64,000 nt of DNA from DASUKM01 sp036278735 (GCA_036278735.1 DASUKM010000042.1:1-64000); one strand, 5' to 3'. Shown: positions 6,691 to 18,726, numbered from the stretch's first letter. Program-made: numbers and translations. Notes: generated from the letters alone by a model not told the origin.

Positions 6691-7983
6691 ATGAAGAGCG
6701 AGTTCATCGACGTCAACGATATCCGCAAGAATCTCGTCGTCGAGATCCCGAGTACTGTCGTCGACGCCGAGATCGACCGGGTCGCGCGCGATTACAGCAA
6801 GGCGGCGCGGATTCCGGGCTTCCGGCCCGGGAAGGTGCCGGCCAAGATCGTCCGCCAGCGCTTTCGCGACCAGATCCTGCACGACGTCGCCCACGGGCTG
6901 ATTCCGCGTGCGGTCGACGAGGCGCTGCGCGAGCGCGGGGTCGAACCGGTCGATACCCCGGACATCCGCGACGTCGTCGTCGAGGAGGGACAGCCGCTCA
7001 AGTTCACGGCGACCTTCGAGACGGTGCCCCCCATCGACCCGGGCGATTTGACGACGATCGCCCTGCACCGGCCGGGCACGACGGTCGCCGACGCCGCCGT
7101 CGACGAAGCGCTCTCGCGGCTGCGCGAGCGCGCGGCGCGCTACGAGCCGATCGAGGATCGCGGGATCGAGATGGGCGATTCGGTGCTGATGGATCTGGTG
7201 CGGACGGCGCCGCCGGCCGAAGGGGAGGACGAGCCGCAGACCGATCGCCATGAGAACGTGACGGTCGACATCGGGTCCCCCGCCAATCCGCCGGGCTTCG
7301 ATCAGGAGCTGACCGGGCTGACCAACGGGGCCGCGAAGCGTTTCGACGTCACGTATCCCGACGACTACACGATCAAGGAACTGGCCGGCACGACGGTCGC
7401 GTACGACGTCACCGTCAAGGCCATCCGTAAGCGGGTGGTCCCGGAGCTCGACGACGAGTTCGCGAAGGACCTCGGCGAGTTCGACTCGCTCGCGGCGCTC
7501 CGGGGTCGTGTCCGGCAGGATCTCGAGCACGAGGCCAGGCACGAGTCGGATCGCGAGCTGCGATCGACGCTGATGAAGCAGCTCGCCGGGCGCGTCTCGT
7601 TCGACGTCCCCGCCGCGCTGCTCGATCGCGAAATCGACAGGCGCGTGGAGGAATTCGTCCGGCGCCTCATCGAGCAGCAGATCGATCCGATGAAGGCGAA
7701 CATCAACTGGGAGGAGTTCCGCGAGCGGCAGCGCGAGGCGGCGGCCGACGCGGTCCGGGGGGCGCTGGTGCTCGACGAGATCGCGCGCCGCGAGCCGTTG
7801 ACGGTGTCGGACGAGGAAGTCGAGGCGGAGATCGGGCGCTACGCGGACCGCACCGGCCGGACGGCCGCGGCCGTCCGGGCGCGGCTGGAGAAGGAAGGGG
7901 GCGTCGGCCGGATCTATGCGGGTCTGCGGCGCGAGAAGGCCATCGAGCTGGTGCTCTCGCGTGCTAGAATTGGAGAAGCGTAA
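6691..7983 (+). CDS. tig: Trigger factor, ribosome-associated chaperone and PPIase
   Basis: A 430-aa protein of the usual trigger-factor length. The N-terminal ribosome-binding domain contains the signature GFRPGKVP (residues 43-50). The FKBP-type PPIase domain spans about 150-245 (GDSVLMDL, then FDQELTGLTNG). The C-terminal helical chaperone arms follow. It binds near the polypeptide exit tunnel and folds nascent chains in the cytoplasm. The ATG at 6691 starts a typical MKSEFIDVNDIRKNLVVEIP N-terminus; the longer in-frame extension upstream is repeat DNA. It is followed 133 bases later by clpP and then clpX and lon, the standard proteostasis arrangement. Confidence 0.96.
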   Translation: MKSEFIDVNDIRKNLVVEIPSTVVDAEIDRVARDYSKAARIPGFRPGKVPAKIVRQRFRDQILHDVAHGLIPRAVDEALRERGVEPVDTPDIRDVVVEEGQPLKFTATFETVPPIDPGDLTTIALHRPGTTVADAAVDEALSRLRERAARYEPIEDRGIEMGDSVLMDLVRTAPPAEGEDEPQTDRHENVTVDIGSPANPPGFDQELTGLTNGAAKRFDVTYPDDYTIKELAGTTVAYDVTVKAIRKRVVPELDDEFAKDLGEFDSLAALRGRVRQDLEHEARHESDRELRSTLMKQLAGRVSFDVPAALLDREIDRRVEEFVRRLIEQQIDPMKANINWEEFRERQREAAADAVRGALVLDEIARREPLTVSDEEVEAEIGRYADRTGRTAAAVRARLEKEGGVGRIYAGLRREKAIELVLSRARIGEA

Positions 7984-8116
7984 CCCTCCGGCCGAAACAT
8001 GTCAGAGGAGCGCTTCATAAAGGACCCACCGGTCGTTCCCAGCACTGCCTGAACAGCGAGTTTCGAATTTCTGCGCCGCCGCCCCTGCGGGCCGGACGGC
8101 GCCACGGCGAATCTGC

Positions 8117-8722
8117 ATGGGCCATTCCGCGTATTCTCAGTTGATCCCGATGGTGGTCGAACAGACCAACCGCGGGGAGCGCGCGTACGACATCTTCTCG
8201 CGCCTGCTCAAGGACAGCATCATCTTCATCGGCACGCCGATCGACGACAACATCGCGAACCTCGTGATCGCGCAGATGCTCTTCCTCGAGGCCGAGGACC
8301 CGGACCGCGACATTCTGCTCTACATCAACAGCCCGGGGGGGGTCGTCACCGCCGGGATGGCGATTTACGACACGATGCAGTTCATCAAGCCGGACGTCGC
8401 GACCTACTGCATCGGCCAGGCGGCCTCGGTGGCCGCCGTCCTGCTGGCGGCGGGCGCCAAGGGGAAGCGCTACTCGCTCCCCAACTCGCGCATCCTGATC
8501 CACCAGCCGTGGGTCCAGGGGCTCGGCGGCCAGACGACCGATATCGACATCCACGCGCGCGAGCTGCTGCGCACCCGCGAGCGGCTCAACCAGATCCTCT
8601 CGCAGCACACCGGCCAGCCCCTCAAGCGTATCCAGGATGATACCGAGCGCGACTACATCATGGGGGCCGACCAGGGCAAGGAATACGGTATCATTGACGA
8701 CGTCATCCGGAAGCGGGCATGA
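8117..8722 (+). CDS. clpP: ATP-dependent Clp protease proteolytic subunit
   Basis: A 201-aa protein with the complete ClpP Ser-His-Asp triad: S104 in GQAASVAA, H129 in LIHQPW and D179 in DTERD. The N-terminus (LIPMVVEQTNRGERAYDIFS) is the standard ClpP axial-loop region. The residues after the catalytic Ser are VAAVLLAAG rather than the common MGAFLL, a mild variation. It forms a 14-mer barrel that degrades proteins unfolded by ClpX, encoded 66 bases downstream. Cytoplasmic. Confidence 0.97.
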   Translation: MGHSAYSQLIPMVVEQTNRGERAYDIFSRLLKDSIIFIGTPIDDNIANLVIAQMLFLEAEDPDRDILLYINSPGGVVTAGMAIYDTMQFIKPDVATYCIGQAASVAAVLLAAGAKGKRYSLPNSRILIHQPWVQGLGGQTTDIDIHARELLRTRERLNQILSQHTGQPLKRIQDDTERDYIMGADQGKEYGIIDDVIRKRA

Positions 8723-8788
8723 AGCCGCGCCGGGCGGGCCGACGGGTCCGCCAAGCCGGCCAGATCCCGCCTGACGAGAACAGACCCT

Positions 8789-10039
<1,251 letters not shown>

Positions 10040-10056
10040 GTCCCGGCTCCCAGCCG

Positions 10057-10084
10057 GCGGCTGGACGCTGGCCGCTGGCAGCTT
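10057..10084. repeat. Degenerate GNNGCTG heptamers between clpX and lon
   Basis: Four units in 7-bp register (GCGGCTG, GACGCTG, GCCGCTG, GCAGCTT) occupy half of the clpX-lon gap, ending ten bases before the lon ATG. This is a further sequence type with the same period as the other tracts. It leaves no clear Shine-Dalgarno sequence for lon. Confidence 0.6.
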
Positions 10085-10094
10085 CTTTTTTCAC

Positions 10095-12479
<2,385 letters not shown>

Positions 12480-12564
12480 AGGGACGTGCCGGCCGGCGAT
12501 CGATGACGCAGACGGAGCGGCGACGCCGGCCGCGGGCTCGCCGCGCGGCGCGCGTGTCGCGGGC

Positions 12565-13170
12565 ATGAAGGTCATCGACGCGCGCTTCGTCACGAGCGCC
12601 GTCACGGCCGCCGGGATCCCGAACGACGGCGTGCCGCACGTCGCGCTGGTCGGCCGGTCCAACGTCGGCAAGTCCACGTTGATCAACGCCCTGGTGCGGC
12701 GGCCGCTCGCGCGGACGAGCGCCGCCCCCGGCAAGACGCGCCTGGCGAATCTGTACCTCGCGACGGTGGCGGGGGGGGCCGGCGCTCCCGGACAATGGCG
12801 GGTGTACTTCGCCGACCTGCCGGGCTATGGCTATGCGAGGGGCGGCGAGCCGTCGGTCGCGGAGCTGGGCCGGGTCGCGGCGGAGTATTTTTCGGCCGAC
12901 CGGATACGGATGGCCGGCGTGCTGCACCTGGTCGACGCGCGGCATCCCGGGCTCGAGGCCGACGTCGACGCGCACCGCTGGATTGAAACACTCGGAGTCG
13001 CCCACGCGCTCGTGGCGGCCAAGATCGATAAACTCTCCCGCGCGGAGCGTGCGCGGAACCTCACGGACCTGGAACGAACGTTTGGAACGGCCGCCCTGCC
13101 GGTCTCGGCAGCCCGCGGCGAAGGATTGGATGACCTGTGGAGCCTGATAGCCAGACTGGCGCGGACGTAG
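12565..13170 (+). CDS. engB: Ribosome-biogenesis GTPase EngB/YsxC
   Basis: A 201-aa TRAFAC GTPase: G1 GRSNVGKS at 30-37, the G2 region around RTSAAPGKTR, G3 DLPGYGYA and a G4-like AKIDKLS. These are the EngB (YihA/YsxC) signatures, including the PGYGYA stretch. The protein assists late assembly of the 50S subunit. The in-frame upstream extension overlaps the end of lon in another frame and is not protein-like, so I use the ATG at 12565 (MKVIDARFVTSAVTAAGIP). Its last 34 bases overlap the start of rho in a different frame, suggesting translational coupling. Confidence 0.93.
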   Translation: MKVIDARFVTSAVTAAGIPNDGVPHVALVGRSNVGKSTLINALVRRPLARTSAAPGKTRLANLYLATVAGGAGAPGQWRVYFADLPGYGYARGGEPSVAELGRVAAEYFSADRIRMAGVLHLVDARHPGLEADVDAHRWIETLGVAHALVAAKIDKLSRAERARNLTDLERTFGTAALPVSAARGEGLDDLWSLIARLART

Positions 13171-14450
13171 CCGCCCCGACCCCCGACACGACCGTCCTGG
13201 ATCTCTCGACGCTGAAGGAAATGAGCGTCGGCGAACTCACCCGCCTCGCGCAGTCGCTCGACGTGCCGGGCGTCACCGGCCTCCGCAAGCAGGAGCTGAT
13301 CTTCCAGATCCTCCGCTCGCGCGCCGAGAAGAGCGGATTGCTCTTCTCCGAAGGGGTGCTCGAGACGCTGCCCGACGGGTTCGGGTTCCTGCGCGCCCCG
13401 AGCTACAACTACCTGCCGGGTCCCGACGACATCTACGTCTCTCCTTCGCAAATCCGGAAGTTCGACCTCCAGACCGGCGACACCGTCAGCGGCCAAATCC
13501 GCCAGCCGAAAGAAGGGGAACGCTACTTCGCCCTCATCAAGGTGGAGGCGGTCAACTTCGAGCCGCCGTCGCGCACGCACGACCGCGTCTTCTTCGAGAA
13601 TCTGACGCCGCTCTATCCGCAGGAGCGGCTCCGCCTCGAAACCGTGTCCGACAACCTGTCGGCCCGCGTCATGGATCACATGACGCCGATCGGCAAGGGG
13701 CAGCGCGGACTGATCGTGGCCCCGCCCCGGACGGGCAAGACGATGCTGCTGCAGAACATCGCGAACAGCGTCACGGCGAATCACCCCGAGGTCTTCCTCA
13801 TCGTCCTGCTGATCGACGAGCGGCCCGAAGAGGTCACCGACATGCAGCGGTCGGTGAAGGGAGAAGTGATTTCGTCGACCTTCGACGAGCCGGCGCAGCG
13901 GCACGTGCAGGTCGCCGAGATGGTGATCGAGAAGGCGAAGCGGCTGGTCGAGCACAAGAAGGACGTCGTGATCCTGCTCGACTCGATCACGCGGCTCGCG
14001 CGCGCCTACAACACGATCGTGCCGGCCTCCGGCAAGGTGCTGTCGGGCGGCGTCGACAGCAACGCGCTCCAGCGGCCGAAGCGCTTCTTCGGTGCCGCGC
14101 GCAACATCGAGGAAGGCGGGTCGCTGACGATCATCGCGACCGCGCTCGTCGACACCGGCTCGCGCATGGACGACGTGATCTTCGAGGAGTTCAAGGGGAC
14201 GGGCAACCTGGAGATCCACCTCGATCGCAAGCTCGCCGACCGCCGCGTGTTCCCCGCGATCGACATCCAGAAGAGCGGGACGCGGAAGGAGGAGCTGCTG
14301 CTCCCGAAGGACGACCTCTCGCGGATCTGGGTGCTGCGCAAAGTGCTCGGACCGCTGTCCCCGCAGGAAGGCATGGAGCTGCTGCTGTCGAAGATGGGCA
14401 AGACCAAATCGAACGCCGAGTTCCTGGCGTCCATGAACGGGTCTAAGTAG
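13137..14450 (+). CDS. rho: Transcription termination factor Rho
   Basis: A 437-aa Rho. It has an N-terminal Rho_N helical domain (LSTLKEMSVGELTRLAQSLD), then the cold-shock-like RNA-binding fold (GFGFLRAPSYNYLPGPDDIY), then the RecA-like motor with Walker A APPRTGKT (195-202), the LLIDERPEEVTDM segment and the Q/R loops. Rho is a hexameric RNA translocase that ends transcription. The start overlaps engB by 34 bases, so the two are probably coupled. The 3' end is remarkable: the last 25 codons and stop (14373-14450) have a near-identical copy at 14923-15000, with four tandem repeats in between. Confidence 0.98.
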   Translation: MEPDSQTGADVAAPTPDTTVLDLSTLKEMSVGELTRLAQSLDVPGVTGLRKQELIFQILRSRAEKSGLLFSEGVLETLPDGFGFLRAPSYNYLPGPDDIYVSPSQIRKFDLQTGDTVSGQIRQPKEGERYFALIKVEAVNFEPPSRTHDRVFFENLTPLYPQERLRLETVSDNLSARVMDHMTPIGKGQRGLIVAPPRTGKTMLLQNIANSVTANHPEVFLIVLLIDERPEEVTDMQRSVKGEVISSTFDEPAQRHVQVAEMVIEKAKRLVEHKKDVVILLDSITRLARAYNTIVPASGKVLSGGVDSNALQRPKRFFGAARNIEEGGSLTIIATALVDTGSRMDDVIFEEFKGTGNLEIHLDRKLADRRVFPAIDIQKSGTRKEELLLPKDDLSRIWVLRKVLGPLSPQEGMELLLSKMGKTKSNAEFLASMNGSK

Positions 14451-14922
14451 CGAACGAGCGCCGCGAGTGAGCCACGCGGGCGGAGCGCGCCGGCGAAGCG
14501 GCGCGCGAGCGCGCGTGCCGGGGAGTCCGAGGGGCGAAGCCCTTCGGATAATCTCGATGAACGGCTCGAAATAGCGAACGAGCGCCGCGTGAGCCACGCC
14601 GGCTGAGCGCGCCAGCGAAGCGGCGCGCGAGCGCGCGTGCCGGGGAGTCCGAGGGGCGAAGCCCTTCGGATAATCTCGATGAACGGCTCGAAATAGCGAA
14701 CGAGCGCCGCGAGTGAGCCACGCGGGCGGAGCGCGCCGGCGAAGCGGCGCGCGAGCCGCGTGTCGGGGAGTCCGAGGGGCGAAGCCCTTCGGATAATCTC
14801 GATGAACGGGTCAAAATAGCGAACGAGCGCCGCGAGTGAGCCACGCGAGCGGAGCGCGCCGGCGAAGCGGCGCGCGAGCGCGCGTGCCGGGGAGTCCGAG
14901 GGGCGAAGCCCTTCGGATGATG
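14451..14922. repeat. Four tandem ~122-bp copies of a REP-like repeat behind rho
   Basis: Copies begin at TAG codons at 14448, 14572, 14694 and 14816 (periods 124, 122 and 122 bp). Each has a GCGAACGAGCGCCGCG head, a GCGCGCGAGCGCGCG-like centre and a hairpin TCCGAGGGG/CCCTTCGGA. The first three then end with GATGAACGGCTCGAAATAG or a close variant, which repeats the last codons (MNGSK stop) of rho. Copy 4 leads into the larger rho duplicate. The core without the rho tail recurs inverted at 53071-53168. Minus-strand ORFs through here are repeat translations, not genes. Confidence 0.95.
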
Positions 14923-15000
14923 ATGGAGCTGCTGCTCTCGAAGATGGGCAAGACCAAGTCGAACGCCGAGTTCCTGGCGTCGATGAACGGCTCGAAGTAG
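14923..15000 (+). pseudogene. Duplicated 3' end of rho (last 25 codons and stop)
   Basis: Encodes MELLLSKMGKTKSNAEFLAS and MNGSK then stop, identical at protein level to the Rho C-terminus. Over 78 bases there are five differences from the functional end (14373-14450), all at third codon positions and all silent (Leu, Lys, Ser, Gly, Ser). The fragment lacks its own start region and the rest of rho. Silent-only divergence implies that both copies were once under coding selection, for example if this was the original rho end or came from another rho allele. Confidence 0.85.
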
Positions 15001-15021
15001 GCCGGGTCTTTTGGACCCGGC
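15001..15021. terminator. Strong hairpin after the rho duplicate, possible shared terminator
   Basis: GCCGGGTC and GACCCGGC form a perfect 8-bp stem around a TTTTG loop, starting at the base after the duplicated rho stop and ending seven bases before the stop of the convergent gene at 15029. No T-tract follows on either strand, so termination activity is uncertain. A hairpin with identical arms lies behind rpmE (30197-30225). Confidence 0.45.
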
Positions 15022-15028
15022 GACAGTC

Positions 15029-15823
15029 CTACCGGCCGATCACGATCCGGCCACGCGAGCTGTCGAACACAATCCACGAGCGGGTCAACGCGCGGGCTGA
15101 GACGATACCGTCCGCAATCATCGACACGTGCCGCTCTGGCTGCCGCGGCAGATGTGTCACGACCGAGAGCGATGACTTCGTCACGCCTCGAACCTCGATG
15201 GGCAGCTGCCCATTTCTCGCAGCATCCAGAAGGCCTGCTTCGGCGGCGTACCGATAAGTAAACGAGACGGTATCCGGTAACAGTCCGACGATGAGAGTCG
15301 CGGCGGACGGCTTCACGCCAGCGGCGCTGATGCTGGCCTTGATGACAGGAGCCTCGTTGCTGAAGTCGGCAGGTACGACGACGCCGTGCCGAGTGTCGAC
15401 CGCGACCGACCGTGCCCACAACGTGATTCGGCGAGCTCGAAAGTCGATTTCGACGACAAACCGATCGCAGATCTTCGCCCCGACCACCCCATCGCCGAGG
15501 ATCGGCTCGTTCGACAGTCGCAATGCCTGGTGCGGCAGCACCACGCCGAGCAGCTCCAGCGACACATCGTCGACCACCCGCACACCGTGGCGGTCCTGTC
15601 GAATTCTCCGCGTGAGGGTTGTCGCTAGAGCGGGGCTGACGATTGTAGCGCGTGCGCCGGTGTCCATCACGAACGTGCGCAGCGTGCCGTCGACCCGAAC
15701 GGGCAGCACGATGCAGCCTGCGGAATCGAAGTGAAACCTCGTCGTGCTGATCGGTGTCGCGGCAGACATCGCGATGAATCCAGACATCGCCGCGGCGCCG
15801 AAACAAAGGCGTGCGTTCGTCAT
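15029..15823 (-). CDS. Retropepsin-like (clan AA) aspartic protease-family protein
   Basis: A 264-aa protein. After a short hydrophobic N-terminus (CFGAAAMSGFIAMSAATP, probable signal) comes FVMDTGARATIVSPALA, the DTG active-site motif of clan AA proteases at about 53-55. The downstream strands VVGAKICDRFVVEIDFRARR and a late FDSSRGRIVIGR fit the bacterial aspartyl-protease (gag-asp-like) fold. The second half lacks another DTG, as expected for retropepsin-type proteins that dimerise or use one lobe. Possibly periplasmic. Substrate unknown. It faces rho across the repeat array. Confidence 0.75.
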   Translation of the reverse strand: MTNARLCFGAAAMSGFIAMSAATPISTTRFHFDSAGCIVLPVRVDGTLRTFVMDTGARATIVSPALATTLTRRIRQDRHGVRVVDDVSLELLGVVLPHQALRLSNEPILGDGVVGAKICDRFVVEIDFRARRITLWARSVAVDTRHGVVVPADFSNEAPVIKASISAAGVKPSAATLIVGLLPDTVSFTYRYAAEAGLLDAARNGQLPIEVRGVTKSSLSVVTHLPRQPERHVSMIADGIVSARALTRSWIVFDSSRGRIVIGR

Positions 15824-15980
15824 GGACCTGTCGCGCTCGTCATACAGTCAGGAGTGACCTGGCCGCATTCTACCGTCAGGACGCGCGCTGAAGCGACCGG
15901 GCGGTCGCGGAGAGCGCGGAATGCCCGCATCGCGCGTGGCGCGACGGCAATCTCTGTGGGCTGGCTATAATCAGGAGGCG

Positions 15981-16460
15981 ATGGAACCCTCCGAGTTCGA
16001 CGAACTGGCCTTCTTTCGCGCGATCGACGCGAGTGGTGCCCGGGCGCTCCTCATCGGCCGCCGTGCGCTGGTGCTCCTGGGCCTGCCGGTCCTGACGGCG
16101 GACTACGACTTCTGGATCGCGATCGACGATATCGCTCTCTTCAACGTCGCCGCGGCCGGGCAGGGATTGCTTCCCACGCACGAGCCGGAGGCGGCGCGCC
16201 AGCGTGGCCGCTACGTACTCGAAAACGACGAACACGTCGACGTGCTGGTGGCACGATCGATTCCCACGCTCGGAGGGCAGCAGGTGGAATTCGAGGCGCT
16301 GTGGAGCCGCCGTAAGCCACTGGCGCTTGGCGACGGCGTCTCGATCAATCTCCCGTCGCTCGACGACTTGATCTTGACCAAGCAGGTCGCCGGCCGTCCT
16401 GGAGATCTCGACGACATCAGGTTGCTCCGCGCCCTGCGGGAGCGGGAGCCAGGCGCATGA
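15981..16460 (+). CDS. Nucleotidyltransferase-fold protein (DUF6036/AbiEii-like)
   Basis: A 159-aa protein with an AGGAGG box just before the ATG. The N-terminal motif is ALLIGRRALVLLGLPVLTAD followed by YDFWIAI. This is the G-x-x-A...T-x-D-x-D pattern of minimal nucleotidyltransferases with D41 and D43, although the usual GG is GR. The C-terminal half (LPSLDDLILTKQVAGRPGDLDDIRLL) is the helical element typical of AbiEii and DUF6036 proteins. The next gene overlaps it by four bases (ATGA), so the two are translationally coupled. This resembles a two-gene toxin-antitoxin-like module, which is inference. A TATAAT sequence at 15966-15971 lies too close to the start to assign confidently. Confidence 0.7.
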   Translation: MEPSEFDELAFFRAIDASGARALLIGRRALVLLGLPVLTADYDFWIAIDDIALFNVAAAGQGLLPTHEPEAARQRGRYVLENDEHVDVLVARSIPTLGGQQVEFEALWSRRKPLALGDGVSINLPSLDDLILTKQVAGRPGDLDDIRLLRALREREPGA

Positions 16461-16684
16461 CCGACCCTGCCGCGGACGCGATCGCCGCGCTGGTCCATCG
16501 GCGCGTCTCGGTCGAGGAAGTCCGGGCCGCGCTCGAGGACGACCTCACGAGCGGCGAACGCGAGCACGTCGAGGTGCTCGTCCGGTGGTTCACCCGCCGG
16601 TATCCCACCGGCGCCGAACGGCTCGCCTACGTGCGCCGCGCGTACCGCCGGTGGACCGCGCAGCGCCCTGACCTGCCGCGATGA
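16457..16684 (+). CDS. Small helical partner of the nucleotidyltransferase
   Basis: A 75-aa protein starting MTDPAADAIAALVHRRVSVE, rich in charged and aliphatic residues and predicted helical, with an Arg/Tyr-rich end (LAYVRRAYRRWTAQRPDLPR). It overlaps the previous gene by four bases. No known fold or HTH motif is certain. By position it could be the cognate partner (antitoxin or regulatory subunit) of the nucleotidyltransferase-like protein. Confidence 0.65.
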   Translation: MTDPAADAIAALVHRRVSVEEVRAALEDDLTSGEREHVEVLVRWFTRRYPTGAERLAYVRRAYRRWTAQRPDLPR

Positions 16685-16791
16685 GCCCTTCGCCGGTTCG
16701 CGACGCTCCGGGCTTCCCGTGAACAGCGGCCGATCGTCGGTCGCCTGGTGGAGGTCGCGCCGCGGAAGAGTCGCCGCGCTTCGAGACGCGA

Positions 16792-18726
16792 TCACCGTAC
16801 CGTGAACGAGACTGCCTTCGAGACCGGGTCTGCCTTGGACGCTGTCGCCTCGAACGTCAGCACATACTCGCCTGGCTCGAATGAGCCGAGTGGCAGCACG
16901 GCGACGTAATCCCGCGCGCCATCCGTGAGGTCGTGAACCTGGGGCTCGAGGCTCCGCACCGCCGCACCTGTGACCGCGCGAACAACGCTGTGTACGGTCG
17001 CGCCCTTCGCCTGCTTCCCCGCCAGATGGGCGTACACGACGAGGGTGTCGTCGCGCGAAAACGTTCGCGCCGTCGTCGGCGGACCGGGGAGCACGCCTTC
17101 GAGACCGGGCGCACGTCCGGTCGTCGGCATGGCGCCGAGCCGGGATGTCAGCAGGAGATCGCTGAGCACGAGAGGCGTGCGGGCGGGATCCGGGACGGCA
17201 AGATCGAGAAACACGCTCCCCGCGCGACCGTCGTCGGGTGCGCGTACCGCCACCCGCAGTTGCGTATGCCCGAGTCCCAGTGTGACCTCGCCGACGTACC
17301 GCCACCCGCCTTCACCAGAGGAGCCAGGCGCGGTTCGACGAAACACGATCGATTGCGGCCCTCCTCTGAGTTCCTTTCCATCGTCGGCGATGGTGCGGTA
17401 GGCCAGTTGCAGGCGCGCCTGCATCTCACCGGCCTTCCGCTGCCAGGGCAACTGGGCCGCGCTGCCCTCCAGGACGACGACGACGGTCGCCTGTTTCTTT
17501 CCGAGCCTGACCGTGGCACCTGTAGCCCGAAGCGTCACACCAAGGTTGCCTGTCGGAAGAGGGCGCGCGAGGAGACTGTCGAGCGAGTTGTCGAACCACG
17601 CGGCGTTCAGGGCCGCAGCCGTCTTCCCCTCTTTGCGCTTCGGCGCGTACCAGCCTTTGCGCGCGTCCACGCTCGCTCCTGACCGGCGCACCCGGACCGT
17701 CACCTGATGGAACTTGCCGTCGTAATCATCGGCATGCGGCGACACGTAACCAAGGATGTAGTACGTGCTGTCTTCGGCGACGAGCCGGGCGAATTCGTCG
17801 CGAAGATCGGTTCGGCCGACGATGGCGCGGCCGCCCGTTTCGGCGGCCAGCGTGCGCAGGGAATCCCACTGCTGAAGGGCCACCGGCCGCCCCCCCTCCA
17901 TCCTCGAGTCCATGGCCGCCAACCCGCGCGGATCGATCGCATAGATGTTGACGTTCGCGCGCGCGGCGGCTTCGATCGCGTCGCGTTCGGCGTCGAGCGT
18001 CCGCAGCGCCTCGTCGTTGCCCGTGGCGGCGGAGAACACGTCCGTGTCGATGCCCTCGCTCAGGAGCAGCACGGTGGTCCGCCGGCCCTGCGGCCGCGCG
18101 GCGTACTGCATCGCGGAGGCGAGCGACGCGAGCATGCGCTCGTTGATCAGCGCAGCGGGCGCAAACGGCGCCCCGCCGGCGATGCCGACTCCAGGCGGCG
18201 CCATCGTCGAGGGCGACGGCACGTTTGCGGCGCCGACGAGCGACAGCAGCCGTTGCTTGTCGGACGTGAACTCGGAGCCGCGGGGCGAAAAGTCGAGGCG
18301 TGCGACAGCGGCGACGTCGGCGGGGCCCATGTAATCGGTGATGAACTGCTTCAGAAGGGGCGCGATTCGGTGCGCGCCAGCGGGCGTCAGGTGAAAGGCA
18401 TCGATGGCAATCAGGTAGACGCGCCCGTCCCGTGCGTTCGACGCGACCTGGCGCGCGGCCGTCTCAACCCTCGCGCCGACGTCGGTGACGGGTAAGTCGA
18501 TCAACGTGCACGTCTGCAGGTCGCGGAGCTGTCCGTCCTCGAGAACCTGGAAATCGTCGCGGGTGAGATTCCGGATCGGGTGCCCGGCCGAATCGCGCAC
18601 CACGGCGTCAATCGCGACGAGCGTCGTCGAGCCCCTGAATGCTGGAGCCTGAACCCTCTGCGGGACCAACCAGCCGGTCGAGAGTACCGCTGCGGCGGTG
18701 ACAAACAGACCAATCCGCGTCAACAT
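16792..18726 (-). CDS. VWFA-related secreted protein
   Basis: A 644-aa protein with a signal peptide (MLTRIGLFVTAAAVLSTGWL). The opening motif VVRDSAGHPIRNLTRDDFQV then LEDG is the hallmark of the acidobacterial VWFA-related family. The von Willebrand A-like domain spans about 100-330 (YLIAIDAFHLTPAGAHR, LLLSEGIDTD, IYAIDPRGL), then DEFARLVAEDSTYYILGYVS and RKGWYAPKR, the typical family end. The MIDAS DxSxS is replaced by DAFHL, so metal-dependent adhesion may be lost. A C-terminal beta-rich extension of about 250 aa follows. Likely periplasmic or surface located; function unknown. Confidence 0.85.
   Translation of the reverse strand: MLTRIGLFVTAAAVLSTGWLVPQRVQAPAFRGSTTLVAIDAVVRDSAGHPIRNLTRDDFQVLEDGQLRDLQTCTLIDLPVTDVGARVETAARQVASNARDGRVYLIAIDAFHLTPAGAHRIAPLLKQFITDYMGPADVAAVARLDFSPRGSEFTSDKQRLLSLVGAANVPSPSTMAPPGVGIAGGAPFAPAALINERMLASLASAMQYAARPQGRRTTVLLLSEGIDTDVFSAATGNDEALRTLDAERDAIEAAARANVNIYAIDPRGLAAMDSRMEGGRPVALQQWDSLRTLAAETGGRAIVGRTDLRDEFARLVAEDSTYYILGYVSPHADDYDGKFHQVTVRVRRSGASVDARKGWYAPKRKEGKTAAALNAAWFDNSLDSLLARPLPTGNLGVTLRATGATVRLGKKQATVVVVLEGSAAQLPWQRKAGEMQARLQLAYRTIADDGKELRGGPQSIVFRRTAPGSSGEGGWRYVGEVTLGLGHTQLRVAVRAPDDGRAGSVFLDLAVPDPARTPLVLSDLLLTSRLGAMPTTGRAPGLEGVLPGPPTTARTFSRDDTLVVYAHLAGKQAKGATVHSVVRAVTGAAVRSLEPQVHDLTDGARDYVAVLPLGSFEPGEYVLTFEATASKADPVSKAVSFTVR

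Noticed and set aside
14443..14844. Minus-strand ORF with repeated SEGLRPSDSPARA peptides
   Set aside because: Translation of the REP-like tandem DNA repeat; such ORFs are artefacts.
14451..14922. CRISPR array
   Set aside because: Units are 122-124 bp and nearly identical throughout, with no unique spacers or short direct repeats, and no cas genes are near.
15029..15806. Longer alternative frame at 14811-15806 in the repeat and aspartic-protease region
   Set aside because: Out of frame with the DTG-containing protein; its translation lacks structure and runs into the repeat array.
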